From positions 1-6,371 of the forward strand of contig CALDJV010001043.1 in assembly GCA_937899305.1 (NCBI GenBank): 6,371 bases of DNA. Direction: 5' to 3'. Under the pieces are notes generated by a model. It had not been told where the DNA came from and did no database searches. It saw only the letters and a list, made by a program, of their open reading frames with translations. The position numbers were made by a program, and so were the translations under genes. Each line of letters starts with the position of its first letter. Positions within the stretch are counted from its first letter, which is position 1. Below, piece by piece: positions 4,601 through 6,371 of this stretch. The DNA is from an uncultured Cytophagaceae bacterium (lineage in GTDB: Bacteria > Bacteroidota > Bacteroidia > Cytophagales > Microscillaceae).

Positions 4601-6371
4601 TAATTTTAGAGCACTTTGCGGATAATCAAGAAGAGACTGAACTTTCCAATGCGGGGATGATGATTTGGGGTAATCTGAACTTTAGTTATCGTCAAGTGGC
4701 CGAAGGTCGAGGAGGTGATTTGAGCGGAGGTTTGGCCAGTGCCCGAGGATGGGCGGATAAAAACCTAGTGGCTTATATGGAAAGCCACGACGAACAACGT
4801 TTGATGTACAGTGCCAAAGAATTTGGCGCGGCCAGTGGTGATTACGATACCAAGGATACCAAAATTGCCTTAGAAAGAGTGAAGCTTGCTTCGGCTTTTT
4901 ATTACACGGTTCCCGGGCCAAAAATGATTTGGCAGTTTGGCGAGCTAGGGTACGACATTGACATCAATTTCAATGGTCGAGTAGGCCGGAAACCACTCCC
5001 TTGGGGATCTGATGGGTTGGGTTATTATGAAGATGCCGACCGTCAACGATTATACAAGGCCAAAGCTGCGATCATCAACTTGGTAAATAACCACACGGAG
5101 GTGTTTGAGAACGGAAACTTTGCTTGGACGCCCAATGGTGACTTGAGAAAAATCAATATCAGCCATGCGGACATGAACGTGACCATTATTGGAAACTTCA
5201 GCCTAAGCAATGGTACCATTACCCCTGATTTTCAACATACGGGTACTTGGTATGATTTCTTTGCGGGCAGTGCTTATGAGGGGGCTTCGACCACTGAGGG
5301 AATCAGTCTGGCTCCTGGTGAGTTCCGAATTTTTACCGATAAACCAGTCAACTTCCCCGAACCAGGGTTGGTGACCGTATTTGAGCCTACGGTTACGGTA
5401 GAACCGACCAGTTTCAAAGCGACTGATCGCATCAAGTTGATTTTTAATGCTCAATCGGCTGATCCAGCCGGAACAGCTGGTTTGGTTGGAGCCGATAAAG
5501 TGTACTTGTATTCAGGAGTAGTGACTGAAAGCGCTGATGGTACTACTTGGACCAATATCAAGGGATCTACCAACCAAGACGATGGCATTGGTGAAATGAC
5601 TCGAGTACCTGGTGAGACTGATAAATGGGTCATTACTTTCCGCCCCAGTGATTATTATCAAGTACCTGCCGACGAAACAATTTATCGCCTGGCGATGTAC
5701 TTCCGAGATGCCAATGGCAACAACATTGGAAAGGGTAGGGGAGGTAGAGACATCTACTTGAATGTATTGCCTGGCCAAAAAGTGGTAACGGTAAATCCGA
5801 CTCAGTTTACCGCTGATGACCAAATTCGGATTGTATTTAACGCCAACGAAGCCGACCCTGGAGGAACAGCTGGTTTGGTAGGAGCCGATAAAGTATACAT
5901 GCACTCTGGGGTAGTGATAAGAAACACCAACAGCCCTAATGGTAGTGACTGGACGAATGTGGTAGGTAACTATGGACAAGATGATGGGGTGGGTGAAATG
6001 ACCCGAGTACCTGGTGAAACCGATCAGTGGGAAATCAACATCAACCCGCGCGCTTATTATGGGTTGCACGATAGTACCCAAGTGTATTACTTGTCTATGG
6101 TATTCCGTAATGCAGATGGTAGTGCTGAAGGCAAAGGGCCAGGAGGAACCGATATTTTCATTAGAACTTCCCAGGGAGCACCTGCAACTCCCACGAGTTT
6201 AGCAGCTCAGATTCTCAGAAAAAAGGTGAAACTTACTTGGACTGACAACGCCAATAGTGAATTGGGCTTTTTGCTTCAACGTAAAACCCAAAATGGAGAC
6301 TTTACCGATTTGGCGGTATTAGATGCCAATACCACTCAATACATTGATGCCAATGTAAAACGAGGTGCAAC
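1621..6371 (+). CDS. Giant secreted GH13 alpha-amylase-family enzyme with SusE/F-like repeats, 3' end missing
   Basis: The frame is open from ATG 1621 to the window end: 1583 whole codons and no stop. An in-frame TGA at 1612-1614 makes this ATG the first possible start, and it begins a good signal peptide. Order by residue: signal peptide 1-25; four starch-binding repeats 28-424; module E1 429-552; Ig-like 553-642; CBM48-like early-set domain ~651-745; GH13 barrel ~794-1162; C-terminal beta domain ~1163-1240; modules E2 1257-1382 and E3 1388-1516; start of an FN3 domain from 1521. The catalytic triad is intact (Asp955, Glu997, Asp1057), so the enzyme should be active on alpha-1,4 glucans. Alpha-amylase, pullulanase or neopullulanase activity cannot be told apart here. 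There is no lipobox cysteine, so it should be released or anchored by a C-terminal signal rather than be a lipoprotein; type IX secretion is an inference. Ordinary GH13 amylases are 450-700 residues, so this one is exceptionally large. Confidence 0.92.
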   Translation, partial: MSKYYLRPLLVMLWLVGGYMVGMAQTTYQTIGIIGSATPQGWDASTPMTQDATNPHLWRLDNVALVVGEAKFRANNEWTVNWGNTDFPRGNSFQDGANIPVTAGTYNIVFDDQSGQYSFNDTSVPAYATVGIIGSATPQGWDASTAMVQDVFNPHVWTLSNITLIAGEAKFRANNAWDVNWGATGFPNGTGVLNGANIPVTAGTYNISFNDETGDYSFEANNAPPAPTYNTVGIIGSATPQGWDASTAMVQDANNPHLWRLESITLKVGEAKFRANNEWTVNWGGTDFPQGTGTRDGANIPVAAGTYDITFDDQTGAYNFAPDNAPIYNTVGIIGSATPQGWNASTPMLQDPYYPHIWTLSNVTLTDGEAKFRADNAWDVNWGATDFPNGTGVQNGANIPVTGGKYNVTFNDETGIYGFTLIPVNSDPAVTLVPALPRADESVTIIYDATQGNAALVGADKVYMHSGIIVSGPDGQSWTNVVGNYGQDDGIGEMTKVPGEANKWQITLSPSIRNYYGASSNDLIFRLAMVFRDANGANAGKTTDNGDFFLDIDPGDYARVSAPATDGIFAVAGDQITFAAEASGVASVLNLYLDGVLVATTNNTDQISYQATASTSKTYVIRVEGTVNGTAVSNERNVQLTIRPANTVEALPAGLVDGINYHDDASKVTLVLTAPRKQFVYAVGDFNNWTIGDAYLMKQTPDGEKFWLEIDNLTSGKEYIFQYWVEGTLKIGDPYADKVIDPANDGEISATIYPNLIQHPQPQHGISTVLQTGQTPYQWSYPEPVGGHPAKENLVIYELLVRDFVGSHHYKDVIDSLDYLQRLGVNAIELMPINEFENNDSWGYNPSYYFAPDKYYGTKDDLKRLIEACHARGMVVLLDIVWNHNYGQSPLVQMYFDKRNNKVTPESPWFNVDSPNNVFSFGYDFNHESQYTKDLMDRGNLYWLQEYKFDGYRFDFTKGMTNTPGDGGAYDAARIAILKRMNDVIKQADPNAYVILEHFADNQEETELSNAGMMIWGNLNFSYRQVAEGRGGDLSGGLASARGWADKNLVAYMESHDEQRLMYSAKEFGAASGDYDTKDTKIALERVKLASAFYYTVPGPKMIWQFGELGYDIDINFNGRVGRKPLPWGSDGLGYYEDADRQRLYKAKAAIINLVNNHTEVFENGNFAWTPNGDLRKINISHADMNVTIIGNFSLSNGTITPDFQHTGTWYDFFAGSAYEGASTTEGISLAPGEFRIFTDKPVNFPEPGLVTVFEPTVTVEPTSFKATDRIKLIFNAQSADPAGTAGLVGADKVYLYSGVVTESADGTTWTNIKGSTNQDDGIGEMTRVPGETDKWVITFRPSDYYQVPADETIYRLAMYFRDANGNNIGKGRGGRDIYLNVLPGQKVVTVNPTQFTADDQIRIVFNANEADPGGTAGLVGADKVYMHSGVVIRNTNSPNGSDWTNVVGNYGQDDGVGEMTRVPGETDQWEININPRAYYGLHDSTQVYYLSMVFRNADGSAEGKGPGGTDIFIRTSQGAPATPTSLAAQILRKKVKLTWTDNANSELGFLLQRKTQNGDFTDLAVLDANTTQYIDANVKRGA
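1702..1980 (+). repeat. SusE/SusF-like starch-binding repeat R1 (type A)
   Basis: Residues 28-120. It opens with TIGIIGSATPQGWDAS and contains GEAKFRANNEWTVNWG and NIPVTAGTYNIVFDD, the pattern of the C-terminal starch-binding domains of SusE and SusF. The conserved tryptophans and the KFR segment are the likely sugar-contact positions, by analogy. It shares PHLWRL and NNEWTVNWG with R3, which defines type A. Its C-terminal part (RGNSFQDG) differs most from the other copies. Confidence 0.85.
1999..2280 (+). repeat. SusE/SusF-like starch-binding repeat R2 (type B)
   Basis: Residues 127-220, starting 99 residues after R1. It has the same head (TVGIIGSATPQGWDAS) but carries WTLSN, NNAWDVNWGAT and FPNGTGV, followed by FNDETG. 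These are shared with R4 and absent from R1 and R3. A short Pro/Ala-rich linker (NNAPPAPT) separates it from R3. Confidence 0.85.
2305..2580 (+). repeat. SusE/SusF-like starch-binding repeat R3 (type A)
   Basis: Residues 229-320, starting 102 residues after R2. The body (PHLWRL, KFRANNEWTVNWG, TFDDQTG) matches R1. The head segment STAMVQD matches R2 instead of the STPMTQD of R1, so this copy is mosaic. Confidence 0.85.
2602..2892 (+). repeat. SusE/SusF-like starch-binding repeat R4 (type B)
   Basis: Residues 328-424, starting 99 residues after R3. WTLSN, GEAKFRADNAWDVNWGAT, FPNGTGV and FNDETG pair it with R2. Its middle insert (DPYYPHIW) is aromatic-rich compared with the DA/DV(T/F/N)NPH of the others. 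It ends the repeat block just before module E1. Confidence 0.85.
2905..3276 (+). repeat. ~125-residue module E, copy 1 (before the catalytic core)
   Basis: Residues 429-552. The diagnostic stretch is LVGADKVYMHSG, then WTNVVGNYGQDDGIGEMT, VPGE..KW, and RLAMVFRDANG near the end. The same order recurs in E2 and E3 after the catalytic domain. This copy is a few residues shorter before LVGADK, lacking the ADPxGTAG segment. I read it as a beta-sandwich, possibly carbohydrate-binding: the order VYMHSG - W - EM - W - FR recalls the layout of CBM25/CBM26 starch-binding domains, but this is a weak analogy and I cannot name a family. Confidence 0.75.
3277..3546 (+). other. Ig-like domain of the amylase
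   Basis: Residues 553-642. Alternating beta strands with the pattern DGIFAVAGDQITFAAEAS, VLNLYLDGVLVATT and KTYVIRVEGTVNG resemble bacterial Ig-like linker domains, in which LYLDG is a common strand. It probably acts as a spacer between the binding modules and the enzyme core. The exact family is not assigned. Confidence 0.6.
3571..3855 (+). other. CBM48-like early-set domain preceding GH13
   Basis: Residues ~651-745. The GDFNNW motif at 684-689, the strand pair FWLEI..L / YIFQYWVEG and the closing IGDPYADKVIDP (731-742) are typical of the N-terminal early-set domain in GH13 branching and debranching enzymes and relatives. Such domains pack against the barrel and may bind glucan. Confidence 0.8.
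4000..5106 (+). other. GH13 catalytic (beta/alpha)8 domain
   Basis: Residues ~794-1162. Strand 1 is LVIYELLVRDF (794-804) and strand 2 leads to IELMPINEF (828-836). WGYNPSYYFAP (842-852) is the usual GH13 signature. Conserved region I is DIVWNH (Asp879-His884). Region II is GYRFDFTKG, with Arg953 and nucleophile Asp955. Region III is ILEHF, with acid/base Glu997. Region IV is ESHDEQR, with His1056 and Asp1057. All three catalytic carboxylates are present. The sequences around them (Phe after the nucleophile, His-Phe after the acid/base) do not match a subfamily I can name with confidence. Confidence 0.93.
5107..5340 (+). other. C-terminal beta domain of the GH13 core
   Basis: Residues ~1163-1240. 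A run of short strands (LRKINISH, MNVTIIGNFS, GTWYDFFAGS) ending in ISLAPGEFRIFTD is the usual end of a GH13 core: the 'domain C' sandwich with a final PGEFRIF strand. It closes the enzyme proper before the C-terminal modules. Confidence 0.8.
5389..5766 (+). repeat. ~125-residue module E, copy 2 (after the catalytic core)
   Basis: Residues 1257-1382. Opens TVTVEPTSF, then ADPAGTAGLVGADKVYLYSG, WTNI, NQDDGIGEMTRVPGETDKW and RLAMYFRDANG, ending DIYLNV. It shares the ADPxGTAG and RVPGETD segments with E3, but has YLYSG and KGSTN where E1 and E3 have YMHSG and VGNYG. E3 follows after a 5-residue linker. Confidence 0.78.
5782..6168 (+). repeat. ~125-residue module E, copy 3 (after the catalytic core)
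   Basis: Residues 1388-1516. Opens VVTVNPTQF, then ADPGGTAGLVGADKVYMHSG, WTNVVGNYGQDDGVGEMT, VPGETDQW and LSMVFRNADGS, ending DIFIRT. A short insert (RNTNSPNG) precedes the WTNV segment. At the DNA level the YMHSG and VGNYGQDDG parts are closest to E1, while the opening is closest to E2. Confidence 0.78.
6181..6371 (+). other. Fibronectin type III domain, start only
   Basis: Residues 1521-1583 onward. PATPTSLAAQ, VKLTWTDNANSELGF, LLQRKT and the TTQYIDANV strand follow the FN3 pattern common in secreted Bacteroidota enzymes. The domain is cut by the window end. In such proteins FN3 domains often precede a C-terminal sorting domain, so more protein should follow. Confidence 0.78.

Noticed and set aside
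3391..4921. Several - strand frames of 60-110 codons (3391-3717, 4252-4581, 4682-4921)
   Set aside because: All are antisense to well-conserved amylase domains, and none shows a start context or a recognisable protein.
5512..6081. Open frame of 189 codons on the - strand across modules E2 and E3
   Set aside because: It is antisense to the amylase frame. Its translation repeats itself and resembles the - strand frame at 2944-3135 only because all three lie on copies of the same module. It has no family pattern of its own.
1621..6371. The amylase as a cargo or effector of the adjacent eCIS
   Set aside because: Effectors are often encoded at the end of eCIS clusters, but this protein has a Sec signal peptide, its own promoter, a terminator before it, and a size and architecture typical of a secreted polysaccharide-degrading enzyme. 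Chance neighbourhood is simpler.

Overview
The window reads as chromosomal DNA of a Bacteroidota bacterium. The signs are SusE/SusF-type starch-binding repeats, a promoter of the TTTG / TAnnTTTG class, starts without a Shine-Dalgarno sequence, and a signal peptide ending in Ala-Gln. A genus cannot be named from the sequence. All three genes are on the + strand, and the first and last run off the window.

Left part (1-1211): the 3' end of an AAA+ ATPase gene is followed after 86 bp by a complete 181-residue DUF4255/Pvc16-type gene. This pair, in this order, is the typical distal end (Pvc15-Pvc16, Afp15-Afp16) of an extracellular contractile injection system (eCIS) cluster. Sheath, tube, baseplate and spike genes would be expected upstream of position 1, outside the window.

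Middle (1212-1620): a 409-bp AT-rich gap. It holds a strong hairpin terminator with a 14-bp perfect core stem (1267-1312), about 170 bp with nothing recognisable, a good Bacteroidota-type promoter (1483-1514), and a leader of about 100 nt. The gap looks like a clean transcriptional boundary between the eCIS cluster and the next gene.

Right part (1621-6371): one open frame of more than 1583 codons, unbroken to the window end, encodes a very large secreted GH13 (alpha-amylase family) enzyme. Its order is: signal peptide; four tandem SusE/SusF-like starch-binding repeats (about 99-102 residues each, alternating A-B-A-B); a ~125-residue module (E1); an Ig-like domain; a CBM48-like early-set domain; a GH13 barrel with catalytic Asp955, Glu997 and Asp1057; a C-terminal beta domain; two more copies of the ~125-residue module (E2, E3); and the start of a fibronectin type III domain. 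The missing C-terminus probably carries a sorting signal such as a type IX secretion domain, but that is inference.

The two halves do not obviously work together. The ATPase and cap protein belong to assembly of a contractile particle. The giant amylase captures and cuts starch- or glycogen-like alpha-glucans outside the cell. The most unusual content is the amylase architecture: binding modules normally found in separate Sus surface lipoproteins are built into the enzyme, and an unassigned module occurs three times around the catalytic core.
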